Source: Cupriavidus gilardii | GTDB taxonomy: Bacteria > Pseudomonadota > Gammaproteobacteria > Burkholderiales > Burkholderiaceae | Direction: 5' to 3' | Assembly (NCBI RefSeq): GCF_008801915.1 | Contig: NZ_VZOV01000036.1 | Location: 1-33,286, forward strand | Length of the DNA stretch: 33,286 nucleotides | In this document: piece after piece, positions 8,084 through 16,152 of the stretch | How the letters are laid out: every line of letters starts with the position of its first letter | How positions within the stretch are numbered: the first letter of the stretch is position 1 | Translations under genes and position numbers: made by a program | Notes under the pieces: generated by a model | The model's database searches: none | What the model was told of the DNA's origin: nothing | Seen by the model: the letters and a program-made list of their open reading frames with translations, nothing else

Positions 8084-8702
8084 CGCCCGCGCGGCGCGCG
8101 TGCGCCGCTGTGCCTGGAGCGGGCACCTGCCGTTCGACGCGGCGCTGGGGGCCAACCTGCGCCGCTGGATCACCGGCGAAGGCTCGCTGACCGCGCGGCT
8201 GATCACCGCCTCGTCGCGCTTTCGCGTCAGCAAGCTGTCGCAGCGGATGGAGCGCCCGCTGGCCGACGAGTGGCACACGCTAGGGCTGGGCGCGCCGCTG
8301 CCGGTGATCGCCCGCGACGTGCTGCTGGTCTGCGACAACACGCCGGCCGTGTTCGGCCACACCATCGTCCATCCGCGCCATGCGCGCCGCGACTGGCCGT
8401 TTCTTGGCGGACTGGGCGACCGGCCGCTGGGCGGCGCGCTGTTCGTCGATCCGCGCGTGCGCCGCGATCCGTTCGAATTCGCCCGCCTGCTGCCGCATCA
8501 TCCGCTGGCGCAGCGGCTGCGCCGCGCGCTGCCCGGGTTCGGCGAAGAGCTGGCGGCGATGATGCTGCCGGCGCGGCGTTCGGTGTTCCGGCGCGGCGCC
8601 GGCGTGATGCTGGTGACCGAGGTGTTCCTGCCGGACCTTGCCACGCGGCCCGCGCCGCGCACCCCGACCGGCATGCCGGTACCGATGCGTCCGCCGCGGT
8701 AG
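8076..8702 (+). CDS. ubiC: Chorismate lyase
   Basis: UbiC converts chorismate to 4-hydroxybenzoate and pyruvate, the first committed step of ubiquinone synthesis. The start is the ATG at 8076 with AAGGAAGG upstream; it overlaps the esterase stop (ATGCCTGA), suggesting coupled translation. The product has 208 residues. Motifs match the family: ARDVLLVCDNTPAVFGHTIV (product-site Arg and Gly region), LGDRPLGGALF with RDPFEFARL, and RRSVFRRGAGVMLVTEVFLPD, where the Glu of TEVFLP aligns with the conserved active-site Glu of E. coli UbiC. Similarity is patchy, as is usual for this fast-evolving enzyme. The C-terminus is Pro/Arg-rich. Confidence 0.88.
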   Translation: MPDARAARVRRCAWSGHLPFDAALGANLRRWITGEGSLTARLITASSRFRVSKLSQRMERPLADEWHTLGLGAPLPVIARDVLLVCDNTPAVFGHTIVHPRHARRDWPFLGGLGDRPLGGALFVDPRVRRDPFEFARLLPHHPLAQRLRRALPGFGEELAAMMLPARRSVFRRGAGVMLVTEVFLPDLATRPAPRTPTGMPVPMRPPR

Positions 8703-8790
8703 ACCCCGGCGGCGCACCGGCCCGTCGGCCCGGCCGGCGCTCCCACAAATCGATAACGACAGCCAACCCCACTACCACGAGAACACAACG

Positions 8791-9531
8791 ATGAAACTAC
8801 AGGGACGGATTGCCATCGTCACCGGCGCCGCCGCCGGTATCGGCTTTGCGACCGCGCGGCGCTTCGCCGCCGAGGGCGCCATCGTGATCCTGTGCGACGT
8901 CAACGCCGAACGCGTCCAGCAGGCCGCCGCGCAGTTGGCCGCCGGCGGTGCCACCGTGCGCGCGCACCGGGTCGACGTGACGCAGCGCGAGCAGGTCGAC
9001 GCGATGGTCGCGGCGACGCTGGCCGAGCACGGGCGGATCGACATCCTGGTCAACAATGCCGGCATCACCAAGGACGCGCGGCTGGTCAAGATGACCGAGG
9101 CCCAGTTCGACGCGGTGATCGACGTCAACCTGAAGGGCGTGTTCCATTGCGCGCAGGCGGTCGCCGGTCCGATGATCGAGCAGGGCCGCGGCGTGATCCT
9201 GAACGCCTCCAGCGTGGTGGGCCTGTACGGCAATTTCGGCCAGACCAATTACGCGGCCAGCAAGTTCGGCGTGGTCGGCTTCACCAAGACCTGGGCGCGC
9301 GAGCTCGGGCCCAAGGGCGTGCGCGTCAATGCGGTGTGTCCGGGCTTCGTCGCCACCGAGATCCTGCAGACGGTGCCGGACAAGGTGCTCGACGGCATGA
9401 AGCAGGCCTGCTGGCTGGGCCGGCTGGCCGAGCCCGACGAGATCGCCAGCATCTACGCCTTCCTTGCCAGCGACGACGCCAGCTATATCAACGGCACCGC
9501 GATCGAGGCCAGCGGCGGCATGTCGATCTGA
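8791..9531 (+). CDS. FabG-like short-chain dehydrogenase/reductase
   Basis: This 246-residue classical SDR has the cofactor loop TGAAAGIG (11-18), NNAG (88-91) and the catalytic set Asn113, Ser140/141, Tyr154 and Lys158 in NASSVVGLYG...NYAASK, followed by the PG motif CPGFVATE and the C-terminal NGTAIEASGGMSI. It resembles 3-oxoacyl-ACP or acetoacetyl-CoA reductases (FabG/PhaB type). The sequence alone does not decide between fatty-acid, polyhydroxyalkanoate or other substrates. It stands alone, 88 bases after ubiC and 233 bases before rnb, not in a fab cluster, so I do not give it the fabG symbol. Confidence 0.85.
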   Translation: MKLQGRIAIVTGAAAGIGFATARRFAAEGAIVILCDVNAERVQQAAAQLAAGGATVRAHRVDVTQREQVDAMVAATLAEHGRIDILVNNAGITKDARLVKMTEAQFDAVIDVNLKGVFHCAQAVAGPMIEQGRGVILNASSVVGLYGNFGQTNYAASKFGVVGFTKTWARELGPKGVRVNAVCPGFVATEILQTVPDKVLDGMKQACWLGRLAEPDEIASIYAFLASDDASYINGTAIEASGGMSI

Positions 9532-9552
9532 GGGCGCGATTCTGCGTCGCTC

Positions 9553-9591
9553 GCCCGGCGCCGCCGGACACGTTTTATTGCGTGGCCGGGC
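9553..9591 (+). other. Imperfect hairpin after the SDR gene
   Basis: GCCCGGC and GCCGGGC arms enclose a second pair, CACG and CGTG, around a T-rich loop, with a nine-base bulge on the left arm. It lies 20 bases after the SDR stop. There is no T-run after the stem, so it is only a possible terminator or stabilising hairpin. Confidence 0.3.
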
Positions 9592-9664
9592 AGGCGGCCG
9601 CGCGAGCCCGGTACGGTATCATTGACGACCGGCCGCCGCCGCGTGCGCGCGGCCGGCGACTCCC

Positions 9665-9686
9665 CCGCCCGGCACGTGCCGGGCGG
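9665..9686. promoter_or_regulatory. Perfect 22-base palindrome upstream of rnb
   Basis: CCGCCCGGCAC is followed directly by its exact reverse complement GTGCCGGGCGG, about 80 bases before the rnb start. It has no spacer. As RNA it would fold with a tight loop, and as DNA it could be bound by a dimeric regulator. No T-run follows it. Confidence 0.45.
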
Positions 9687-9764
9687 TGACGCTTATCCAT
9701 TTCCGAGGCGGGCAGCGCGCCTCGCCGACGCCCGGTTTCCGGCATATCTGAAAGACCCGATCCC

Positions 9765-11897
9765 ATGCAGTTGTTGTTCGAGGAAGGCGGCGAGATCCGC
9801 GCCGGTACCGTGCTGAATCAGCAAGGCGAGGCCTATCAGGTCGAATTGCCCGCGGGCAAGCGCACCAAGGTCAAGTCGCGCGACGTGCTGCTGCAGTTTG
9901 CGCAGCCGAGCGCGGCCGAGCTGCTGTCGCAGACCGCGGCGCTGACCGGCGACATCGATCTCGATTTCCTGTGGGAATGCGCCCCCGAGCAGGAGTTCGG
10001 CTTCACCGAGCTGGCCGCCGAATACTACGGCGCGTCGGCCAGCCCCGCGCAGCAGGCGGCGCTGGCGATGGCGCTGCACGGCAATCCGGTCTACTTCCGC
10101 CGCAAGGGCCGCGGCCGCTACCAGCGCGCGCCCGAGGACCAGTTGAAGGCGGCGCTGGCCGGGCTCGAGCGCAAGCGCCAGCAGGCGCTGGTGCAGGCCG
10201 AGTACGAGCAGCAGCTGAAGGCGGGCACGCTGCCCGAGGCGTTCCGCGGCAAGGTGCTGACGCTGCTGTTCAAGCCGGACAAGAACAGCCTCGAATACAA
10301 GGCGCTCGACGCCGCCTGCACCGCGCTGGGCAAGTCGCCGATGCGGCTGATGATCGAGGTCGGCGGTGTGCCGAACGCGCGCGCGCTGCACGAGGCCCGT
10401 TTCCTGTCGGAATGCTTCCCCAGGGGCACCGGCTTTCCGGAGGTCACGGTGCCCGAGCCCGCGGGCGAGTTGCCGCTGGCGCCGGTCCAGGCGTTCTCGA
10501 TCGACGATGTCACCACCACCGAAATCGACGACGCGCTGTCGGTGATGCCGCTGGACGAGGGGCGCCTGCGCATCGGCATCCATATCGCGGCGCCGGGCCT
10601 GGGCATCCGCCGCGGCGATCCGCTCGACGCGATCGCGCGGCAGCGGCTGTCGACGGTCTACTTCCCCGGCGACAAGATCACGATGCTGCCGGATGCGGTG
10701 GTCGAGCGCTATACGCTGCAGGAAGGGCGGCAGTGCCCGGCGCTGTCGCTGTACGTGATCTACGACCCCGCGGCGCAGCAGATTCTCGCCAGCGAGACGC
10801 GCGCCGAGATGGTCAGCATCGCCGCCAACCTGCGCCACAACCTGCTCGACGAGGTGGTGACCGAGGCCGCGCTGACCGAAGGCACCGGCGACTATCCGTT
10901 CCGCGAAGCGCTGACCGCGCTGTGGGGCTTCGCCAATTTCCTGTACGACGAACGCCAGCGCGCGCGCGTCGCCAGCGGCCTGCGGCCCGAATCGCACAGC
11001 CGCGCGGACTACAGCTTCTATCTGGACGAGCAGGACGACGGCAGCCAGCGCGTACGCATCGAGCAGCGCAAGCGCGGCTCGCCGCTGGACAAGATCGTCG
11101 CCGAGCTGATGATCCTGGCCAACAGCACCTGGGGCAAGCTGCTGGCCGACCACGGCGTGCCGGGCATCTACCGCACGCAAAAGGCCTGGGGCATGCACCG
11201 GACCCGCATGCAGACGTATCCGGCCCCGCATGAAGGCCTGGGCGTCGCGCAGTATGCGTGGAGCACGTCGCCGCTGCGCCGCTACGTCGATCTGGTCAAT
11301 CAATGGCAGATCATCGCGGCGGCACAGCATGGCGTGACCGCCAAGCTGGTGGCGCCGTTCAAGCCCAAGGACGCCGATCTGCTGGCCGCGGTCGCGGATT
11401 TCGAGGGCACCTATGCCGCCTATGCCGAGCACCAGTCGACCATGGAGCGCTACTGGTGCCTGCGCTGGCTCGCGCAGGAGAACCGCGAGCGCATGATGGC
11501 GACCGTGCTGAAGGACGGCGCGGTGCGCTTTGCGGAGATCCCGCTGGTCACGCGCGTACCCGAGCTCGCGCAGGCCGCGCGCGGCACGCAGGTGCTGCTG
11601 GAGATCGCCGGCACCGACGAGCTGACGCTGGAAGTCAGCTGCCGCGTGCTGGAGGTGTTTGCCGGCGAGGGCGAGCTGCCCGCCGAAGAGCTCGAAGGCG
11701 ACGAGGAGTCGGCGGAGGTTTCCGCCGAAGCCGCGGCCGAGGTGGCGGCCGAGCAGGCCGCGGAAGAGGCCGCCGAGCAGGGTACGGAGACGGTGCCCGA
11801 GACGCTGGACGGCGCCGGTGCCGATGCCGGCGCCGAAGCGGCGCCCGGCACCGGCGTCGGCGACAGCGGTCCCGACAGCGGCCGCGCTGCCTCCTGA
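9765..11897 (+). CDS. rnb: RNase II-family 3'-5' exoribonuclease
   Basis: The 710-residue protein degrades single-stranded RNA from the 3' end. The N-terminal part carries RNA-binding OB-fold-like segments. The RNB catalytic domain starts near residue 240 with SIDDVTTTEIDDALSV, where Asp247, Asp255 and Asp256 align with the metal-binding Asp residues of RNase II; the fourth position is Glu253. The C-terminal part of the domain has YAWSTSPLRRYVDLVNQWQ with the conserved Arg pair. From about residue 640 the sequence is an Ala/Glu-rich acidic tail of about 70 residues in place of a clear S1 end, and its role is unknown. The stop is 12 bases before the TonB-like gene, so the two are likely co-transcribed. 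Confidence 0.9.
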   Translation: MQLLFEEGGEIRAGTVLNQQGEAYQVELPAGKRTKVKSRDVLLQFAQPSAAELLSQTAALTGDIDLDFLWECAPEQEFGFTELAAEYYGASASPAQQAALAMALHGNPVYFRRKGRGRYQRAPEDQLKAALAGLERKRQQALVQAEYEQQLKAGTLPEAFRGKVLTLLFKPDKNSLEYKALDAACTALGKSPMRLMIEVGGVPNARALHEARFLSECFPRGTGFPEVTVPEPAGELPLAPVQAFSIDDVTTTEIDDALSVMPLDEGRLRIGIHIAAPGLGIRRGDPLDAIARQRLSTVYFPGDKITMLPDAVVERYTLQEGRQCPALSLYVIYDPAAQQILASETRAEMVSIAANLRHNLLDEVVTEAALTEGTGDYPFREALTALWGFANFLYDERQRARVASGLRPESHSRADYSFYLDEQDDGSQRVRIEQRKRGSPLDKIVAELMILANSTWGKLLADHGVPGIYRTQKAWGMHRTRMQTYPAPHEGLGVAQYAWSTSPLRRYVDLVNQWQIIAAAQHGVTAKLVAPFKPKDADLLAAVADFEGTYAAYAEHQSTMERYWCLRWLAQENRERMMATVLKDGAVRFAEIPLVTRVPELAQAARGTQVLLEIAGTDELTLEVSCRVLEVFAGEGELPAEELEGDEESAEVSAEAAAEVAAEQAAEEAAEQGTETVPETLDGAGADAGAEAAPGTGVGDSGPDSGRAAS

Positions 11898-11909
11898 GCC
11901 AGACCCGCC

Positions 11910-12827
11910 GTGAACCTGCGTCGCGCTTTCGGCCAGTGGTGGCAAGGCAGCAGCACGATGGCCAGGGCCGTCGCGATCTCGCTGGCCGTCCATGCGCTGC
12001 TGCTGGCCGTCCGCTTCGGCGCGCCGGAAGCCTTCGCGATCAAGCGCAGCGATACCGTGCTCGACGTGGTGCTGGTCAATGCCAAGTCGGGCCAGCAGCC
12101 GCTCAAGCCCGCCGCGCTGGCCCAGGCAGATCTGGACGGCGGCGGCGACCACCAGCAACAGCGCGCCACGACCCCGCTGCCGTCGCAGCCGGTGCCGCGC
12201 GACGGCGATCTGGTGCGCCAGGTGCAGCGCCGCGTCGATCTGCTCGAAGCGCGCCAGCAGCGGCTGATGACGCAGCTGCGCGAGAGCGCGCCGCCGGTCC
12301 ACAGCCAGCCGCTGCGCCCGGGCGAGCGCCGTCTCGATACCCCGGCGCGCGGCCAGGACGAACACGATTCTCTCGACGAGATGGCGCGGCTGGAGGCCGA
12401 GATCGGCCGCAATCTGGAACACTACGCGCGCCGGCCCAAGCGCCACCAGATCACCGCGACCAGCGCCCAGCAGGTCGTCTACGCCCGCTACTACGATCGC
12501 CTGCGCAGGAAGATCGAGGCGCGCGGCACCGCGGACTTTCCGCGCCGCGCCGGCCAGCCGCTGTACGGCGAGCTGATCGTGGCGATCAACGTCGACCGCC
12601 ATGGCCGGCTCGGCTACGAGCGCGGCGGCTATCGCGTCGACGGCGTCGAGCTGGTCAAGAGCTCGGGCAACGCGGCGCTGGACCGGCAGGCGATCGCCAT
12701 CGTGCGCGCCGCGGCGCCGTTCGGCGAGTTTTCGCCGGAGATGCGGGCCCGCTACGATATTCTCGAAGTGATTTCGACGTTCAAGTTCTCGCGCAGCGGG
12801 CTGGAAACCCGGCTGCAATCCCGCTAA
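11910..12827 (+). CDS. TonB-family energy-transducing protein
   Basis: A 305-residue protein starting at a GTG, with an alternative ATG 16 codons later. It has a short cytoplasmic end, one membrane segment (about 18-35, ARAVAISLAVHALLLAV, with the membrane His typical of TonB), a long polar periplasmic region with a helical RQVQRRVDLLEARQQRL stretch, and a C-terminal TonB domain (about 200-295): YYDRLRRKIEARGTADFP, ELIVAINVDRHGRL, SSGNAALDRQAIAIVRAAAPF and ISTFKF. TonB proteins pass energy from the ExbBD complex to outer-membrane transporters. No exbB or exbD lies in this window. Position in an rnb-tonB-aroE-mtgA cluster is common in this bacterial group. Confidence 0.85.
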   Translation: MNLRRAFGQWWQGSSTMARAVAISLAVHALLLAVRFGAPEAFAIKRSDTVLDVVLVNAKSGQQPLKPAALAQADLDGGGDHQQQRATTPLPSQPVPRDGDLVRQVQRRVDLLEARQQRLMTQLRESAPPVHSQPLRPGERRLDTPARGQDEHDSLDEMARLEAEIGRNLEHYARRPKRHQITATSAQQVVYARYYDRLRRKIEARGTADFPRRAGQPLYGELIVAINVDRHGRLGYERGGYRVDGVELVKSSGNAALDRQAIAIVRAAAPFGEFSPEMRARYDILEVISTFKFSRSGLETRLQSR

Positions 12828-12879
12828 ATGACGCCGATCGCGGACAGCATGGCCGATCGCGCCTTGCCAGCAGACTGAA

Positions 12880-13782
12880 ATGACTACGCCTACCCAGATG
12901 CCAAACGCAGACCTCGCCGTGGACCGCTATGCCGTGGTCGGCAATCCGATCGCGCACAGCCGCTCGCCGCAGATCCACGCGGCCTTCGCGCGCCAGACCG
13001 CGCAGGCGCTCAGCTACGAGCGCCTGCTGGCACCGCTGGACGGGTTTGCCGACACCGTGCGCCAGTTCTTCGCCGAGGGCGGCCAGGGGCTGAACGTGAC
13101 GACGCCGTTCAAGGTGCAGGCCTTCGAACTGGCCGACCGGCTGACGCCCGGCGCCGAGGCCGCCGGCGCGGTCAATACGCTGTGGATGGAGGACGGCCTG
13201 CTGCACGGGGACAACACCGATGGCGTGGGCCTGGTGCGCGATATCGTCGATCGCCTCGGCGTCGAGCTCGAAGGCCGCCGCATCCTGCTGCTGGGCGCCG
13301 GCGGCGCGGCGATGGGGGCGATGCTGCCGCTGATCGATTGCCGGCCCGACCGCATCGTGGTGGCCAACCGCACCGCCGACCGCGCCAGCGAGATGCTGGA
13401 GAATTTCGCCGAAGCCGCCGGCGAGGCTGGCGTCGAACTGTGGGGCGGCGGCTTCGATGCGCTGGCCGGGCTGTCCGAAGATGACGGCTGCGAGGTCGTG
13501 ATCAACGCGACCGCCGGCAGCCTGCAGGGCGATGTGCCGCCGGTACCCGAGGCGCTGCTCGGCGAGGGGGTGCTGGCCTACGACATGATGTACGGCGCCG
13601 AGCCGACCGTGTTCCTGCGCTACGCGGCGGCGCAGGGCGCGCGTACCGCCGACGGCCTCGGCATGCTGGTCGAGCAGGCGGCGCAGGCCTTCTATCTCTG
13701 GCGCGGCGTGCATCCGGACACCGCGCCGGTGCTCGACGAACTGCGCGCGCTGCTGCAGCAGGAAGCGCAGGGCGGACGCTGA
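12880..13782 (+). CDS. aroE: Shikimate dehydrogenase (NADP+)
   Basis: AroE reduces 3-dehydroshikimate to shikimate. The 300-residue protein has the shikimate-binding N-terminal domain with YAVVGNPIAHSRSPQIH (substrate Ser residues), GLNVTTPFK with the catalytic Lys, GAVNTLW and GDNTDGVG with the catalytic Asp, then the Rossmann domain with LLLGAGGAAMGAM, VVANRTADRA, NATAGSL and YDMMYGAEPTVFL. The length is slightly above the usual 270-290 because of a short N-terminal lead of about 16 residues. It begins 52 bases after the TonB-like gene. Together with aroQ it gives two shikimate-pathway steps in this window. Confidence 0.97.
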   Translation: MTTPTQMPNADLAVDRYAVVGNPIAHSRSPQIHAAFARQTAQALSYERLLAPLDGFADTVRQFFAEGGQGLNVTTPFKVQAFELADRLTPGAEAAGAVNTLWMEDGLLHGDNTDGVGLVRDIVDRLGVELEGRRILLLGAGGAAMGAMLPLIDCRPDRIVVANRTADRASEMLENFAEAAGEAGVELWGGGFDALAGLSEDDGCEVVINATAGSLQGDVPPVPEALLGEGVLAYDMMYGAEPTVFLRYAAAQGARTADGLGMLVEQAAQAFYLWRGVHPDTAPVLDELRALLQQEAQGGR

Positions 13783-13860
13783 GTCGCCGCGTTCTTGCCG
13801 CCGTCATTTCGACTTCCGTTTCTTCGTCCACATCGCTTACCGACCGACGCGAGTTCCGCC

Positions 13861-14634
13861 TTGGCCCAACGCAAACGCGCCGTCCGTTCTCGTGCCGCCG
13901 CCGCGTCCGCGCGCGCGGGCGCTTCCTCGCCGCTGCGCTGGCTCGCGTGGCTGGCGGGCAGCGTGCTCGCCGGCGTGGCCGCGATGCAGGTCTATTTCTT
14001 CCTGCAGATCGCCGCGTGGCAGGTCGTCGATCCTGGTCCGACCTCCTTCATGCGCGCCGAACGCTGGCGCCTGTGCGGCTGGAATGTCTGGAGCTGCGGC
14101 ATCGAGCGGCAGTGGGTGCCCTATGCCGATATCTCGCGCAATCTGAAACGGGCGGTGATCGCCAGCGAGGACGCCGACTTCGTCAATCATCCTGGCTATG
14201 ACTTCGACGCGATGCTCGAGGCCTGGGAGCGCAACAAGAAGCGCGGCCATATCGTGCGCGGCGGGTCGACCATCACGCAGCAGCTGGCCAAGAACCTGTT
14301 CCTGTCGCCGGAGCAGCATTACCTGCGCAAGGGCCAGGAGCTTTTGATCACCTGGATGCTGGAGTTCTGGCTCGACAAGCAGCGCATCTACGAGATCTAT
14401 CTGAACTCGGTCGAGTGGGGCGAGGGCGTGTTCGGCGCCGAGGCGGCCGCGCGCCACTACTTCAAGACCAGCGCCGCTCGCCTCAGCGTGGGCCAGGCGG
14501 CGCGGCTGGCGGCGGCGCTGCCGGCGCCCAAATGCTTCGACAAGAAGCAGTACTGCGCCCATGTGCGCGTCAACTTCCGCGCCAAGGCCGGCATCATCGC
14601 GCGCCGGATGGGGTCGGCCACGCTGCCGGACTGA
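13861..14634 (+). CDS. mtgA: Monofunctional peptidoglycan glycosyltransferase
   Basis: MtgA polymerises lipid II into glycan strands at the inner membrane. I take the TTG at 13861 (MAQRKRAV..., 257 residues). Another TTG at 13795 in the same frame would add 22 residues, and no ATG occurs before the membrane segment. An Arg-rich N-terminus is followed by one membrane segment (about 29-54) and a GT51 domain: IASEDADFVNHPGYDFDAM with the catalytic Glu, GGSTITQQLAKNLFLSPEQ, RKGQELLITWMLE and KQRIYEIYLNSVEWGEGVFGAEAA. No penicillin-binding transpeptidase domain follows. It is 78 bases after aroE in the same cluster. Confidence 0.93.
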   Translation: MAQRKRAVRSRAAAASARAGASSPLRWLAWLAGSVLAGVAAMQVYFFLQIAAWQVVDPGPTSFMRAERWRLCGWNVWSCGIERQWVPYADISRNLKRAVIASEDADFVNHPGYDFDAMLEAWERNKKRGHIVRGGSTITQQLAKNLFLSPEQHYLRKGQELLITWMLEFWLDKQRIYEIYLNSVEWGEGVFGAEAAARHYFKTSAARLSVGQAARLAAALPAPKCFDKKQYCAHVRVNFRAKAGIIARRMGSATLPD

Positions 14635-14645
14635 TGCCTTCGGGC

Positions 14646-14664
14646 GGCGACCAGCCCGGTCGCC
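14646..14664. terminator. GC hairpin between convergent mtgA and corA
   Basis: GGCGACC and GGTCGCC arms surround a five-base loop in the 54-base gap between two converging genes. There is no T-run on either side, so this is at best a weak or factor-assisted terminator. Confidence 0.35.
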
Positions 14665-14688
14665 GTCGCGGCGCCGGGCCTTGCCGCC

Positions 14689-15651
14689 TCAGCTGAGCCA
14701 GCCCTTGCGGCGGAAATAGATCAGCGGAATCGCCGCCGACACCGCCATCAGCGCGATCGCCCACGGATAGCCGGCGGCCCAGTCGAGCTCGGGCATCACC
14801 TTGAAGTTCATGCCGTAGACGCTGGCGATCAGGGTCGGCGGCATCAGCGCCACCGACACCACCGAGAACAGCTTGATGATCTTGTTCTGGTTGATGTTGA
14901 TGAAACCGACCGTCGCGTCCATCAGGAAGTTGATCTTGTCGAACAGGAACGCGGTGTGGTTCTCGATCGAGTCGATGTCGCGCAGGATCTGGCGCGCCTC
15001 GTCCTGCTGCTCGGCGGACAGCAGCTGGCTGCGCATCAGGAAGGACAGCGCGCGCCGGGTGTCCATCACGTTGCGGCGGATGCGGCCGTTGCGGTCTTCC
15101 TCGCGCGCGATGGTCTCGAGCACATCGGCCGCGGCGGCATCGGTCACGTTCTCGGCCAGCACGCGCTTGCTGGCGTCCTCCAGCCGTTCGTAGATCTCCT
15201 CGATCGAGTCCGCCGAGTATTCGGCGTCGGTCGCGTACAGATCCATCAGCACGTCCTTGGCGTTGCGCACCGAGCCCGGGCGCATGCGCGCGCGCAGCCG
15301 CACCAGCCGGAACACCGGCAGGTCCTCGTCGTGGATGGAGAACAGCACGTCGCGCGTCAGCACGAAGGCCACGCGCACGTTGCGCGAGACCTCGTCCTCG
15401 TCGAGCAGGAAGTCGGTGCGGATATGGATGTTCTCATCCTCGCCCTCGAAATAACGGGCCGAGGCCTCGAGGTCGCCAAGGTCCTCGAGCTCGGGCAGGG
15501 CCACGCCGTAGGCTTCCTTGATCCAGTCCAGTTCCTCGTCGTCGGGGCTGACGACATCGATCCAGATGGGCTTGTGCTGCAGCAACTCGTTGCGGTCGTC
15601 GACCTGCTCCTGGGCGAGCCGGCCTTTCTGCAGGACGAACAGATTGATCAT
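14689..15651 (-). CDS. corA: CorA-family magnesium/cobalt transporter
   Basis: The 320-residue protein has a large cytoplasmic N-terminal domain, a long helix with RRNVMDTRRALSFLMRSQLLS, and two C-terminal membrane segments (about 258-278 and 295-313). The signature YGMNF is at 279-283, at the end of the first membrane helix, and a positive RRKGWLS tail closes the protein. CorA forms pentameric channels for Mg2+ (also Co2+ and Ni2+). AAGGAA lies about nine bases before the ATG. The start is more than 230 bases downstream of a predicted terminator on the same strand, so its regulation may involve the leader region. Confidence 0.95.
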   Translation of the reverse strand: MINLFVLQKGRLAQEQVDDRNELLQHKPIWIDVVSPDDEELDWIKEAYGVALPELEDLGDLEASARYFEGEDENIHIRTDFLLDEDEVSRNVRVAFVLTRDVLFSIHDEDLPVFRLVRLRARMRPGSVRNAKDVLMDLYATDAEYSADSIEEIYERLEDASKRVLAENVTDAAAADVLETIAREEDRNGRIRRNVMDTRRALSFLMRSQLLSAEQQDEARQILRDIDSIENHTAFLFDKINFLMDATVGFININQNKIIKLFSVVSVALMPPTLIASVYGMNFKVMPELDWAAGYPWAIALMAVSAAIPLIYFRRKGWLS

Positions 15652-15885
15652 CCCCGGTATTCCTTATGCCGTGCGATGAAGAAAAGCGGCAGGCAGGCTT
15701 GCGGCACGGCCGGGCCGCACCCTTCGCGACGGCGAATGGCGGGCTCGAAGGCAAGCGTGATCGCGCTGCGCGGACGGGCCGTGCAAGGCGATGGCGTTTG
15801 CCGTTGATGGCTGGCAAGCCGGGTGAGGGAAGTCCGCAACAACGCGGCGGGCCCGTTGCATCGATGGCCGCCGGTGGCAGTACGG

Positions 15886-15917
15886 AAAAAACACTCGCCC
15901 GCAGTGTGCTGCGGGCG
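15886..15917 (-). terminator. Intrinsic terminator of the predicted RNA
   Basis: On the minus strand CGCCCGCAG, a four-base loop and CTGCGGGCG form a perfect nine-base stem, followed by AGTG and six T residues. It lies about 235 bases upstream of corA and about 240 bases downstream of the DMT gene, so it is not placed right after any protein gene. Confidence 0.8.
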
Positions 15918-16051
15918 GGTTCGGCGAGCGTCCGACCAGCATGGTCCGGACGGGTTCGTCGTTACGCAGCCCGCAGTGACATGGCATTCGTAGAGGTCGC
16001 GGCTTTGCCGCGGCAACTCGAACACCCGATGCTACTGCCCACGTAATTTCT
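15886..16051 (-). ncRNA. Predicted small RNA or transcribed leader upstream of corA
   Basis: On the minus strand a CATAAT -10 box (16057-16062) and a TTGGGC -35 box (16079-16084), spaced 16 bases, precede a segment of about 166 bases that ends in a strong intrinsic terminator. The segment can fold. Arms at 16034-16046 pair with 15962-15977 (TTACG/CGTAA and GCAGT/ACTGC), a middle pairing joins 16017-16022 to 15987-15995, and a closing hairpin CGCGGC/GCCGCG sits at 15998-16012. A second hairpin (GTCCGGACC/GGTCGGAC) lies at about 15930-15951. I recognise no known family: it lacks tmRNA, RNase P, 4.5S or tRNA features, and 6S RNA is not evident. It could be a stand-alone RNA or an attenuator for corA. 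Confidence 0.5.
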
Positions 16052-16056
16052 CCGGG

Positions 16057-16084
16057 ATTATGGATGGGCGCGAGTGTAGCCCAA
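16057..16084 (-). promoter_or_regulatory. Sigma-70-like promoter for the predicted RNA
   Basis: TTGGGC, 16 bases, then CATAAT (five of six matches to the -10 consensus) on the minus strand. Transcription would start near 16050 and run into the structured segment and terminator. Confidence 0.5.
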
Positions 16085-16152
16085 CGCGACCGCGTTTGTT
16101 AAGTGAAATCTGGATGAAGCGTCACCGCGGCCAGTGAGAGCGGGGCCGCGCG

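Larger units (their letters stand above)
15652..16152 (-). other. 500-base gap between the DMT gene and corA
   Basis: No credible protein gene lies here; the open frames on both strands have arginine-rich compositions typical of shadow frames in GC-rich DNA. The right part (15886-16084) holds a promoter-like sequence, a structured stretch and an intrinsic terminator, all on the minus strand, described separately. The left part (15652-15885) would be the direct leader of corA, and I see no clear promoter boxes in it. Confidence 0.6.

Noticed and set aside
9693..12818. A 1041-codon open frame on the minus strand
   Set aside because: It is antisense to rnb and the TonB-like gene, which have clear family motifs; its own translation shows none.
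16017..16023. A tRNA-like GTTCGAG loop on the minus strand
   Set aside because: The flanking bases do not form a five-base T-stem, and no acceptor or anticodon arms are present.
15666..16046. Open frames of about 107-126 codons on both strands in the corA upstream gap
   Set aside because: Their composition is Arg/Ala/Pro-rich like shadow frames, no ribosome-binding site is seen, and the stretch has promoter, stem and terminator signs of an RNA on the minus strand.
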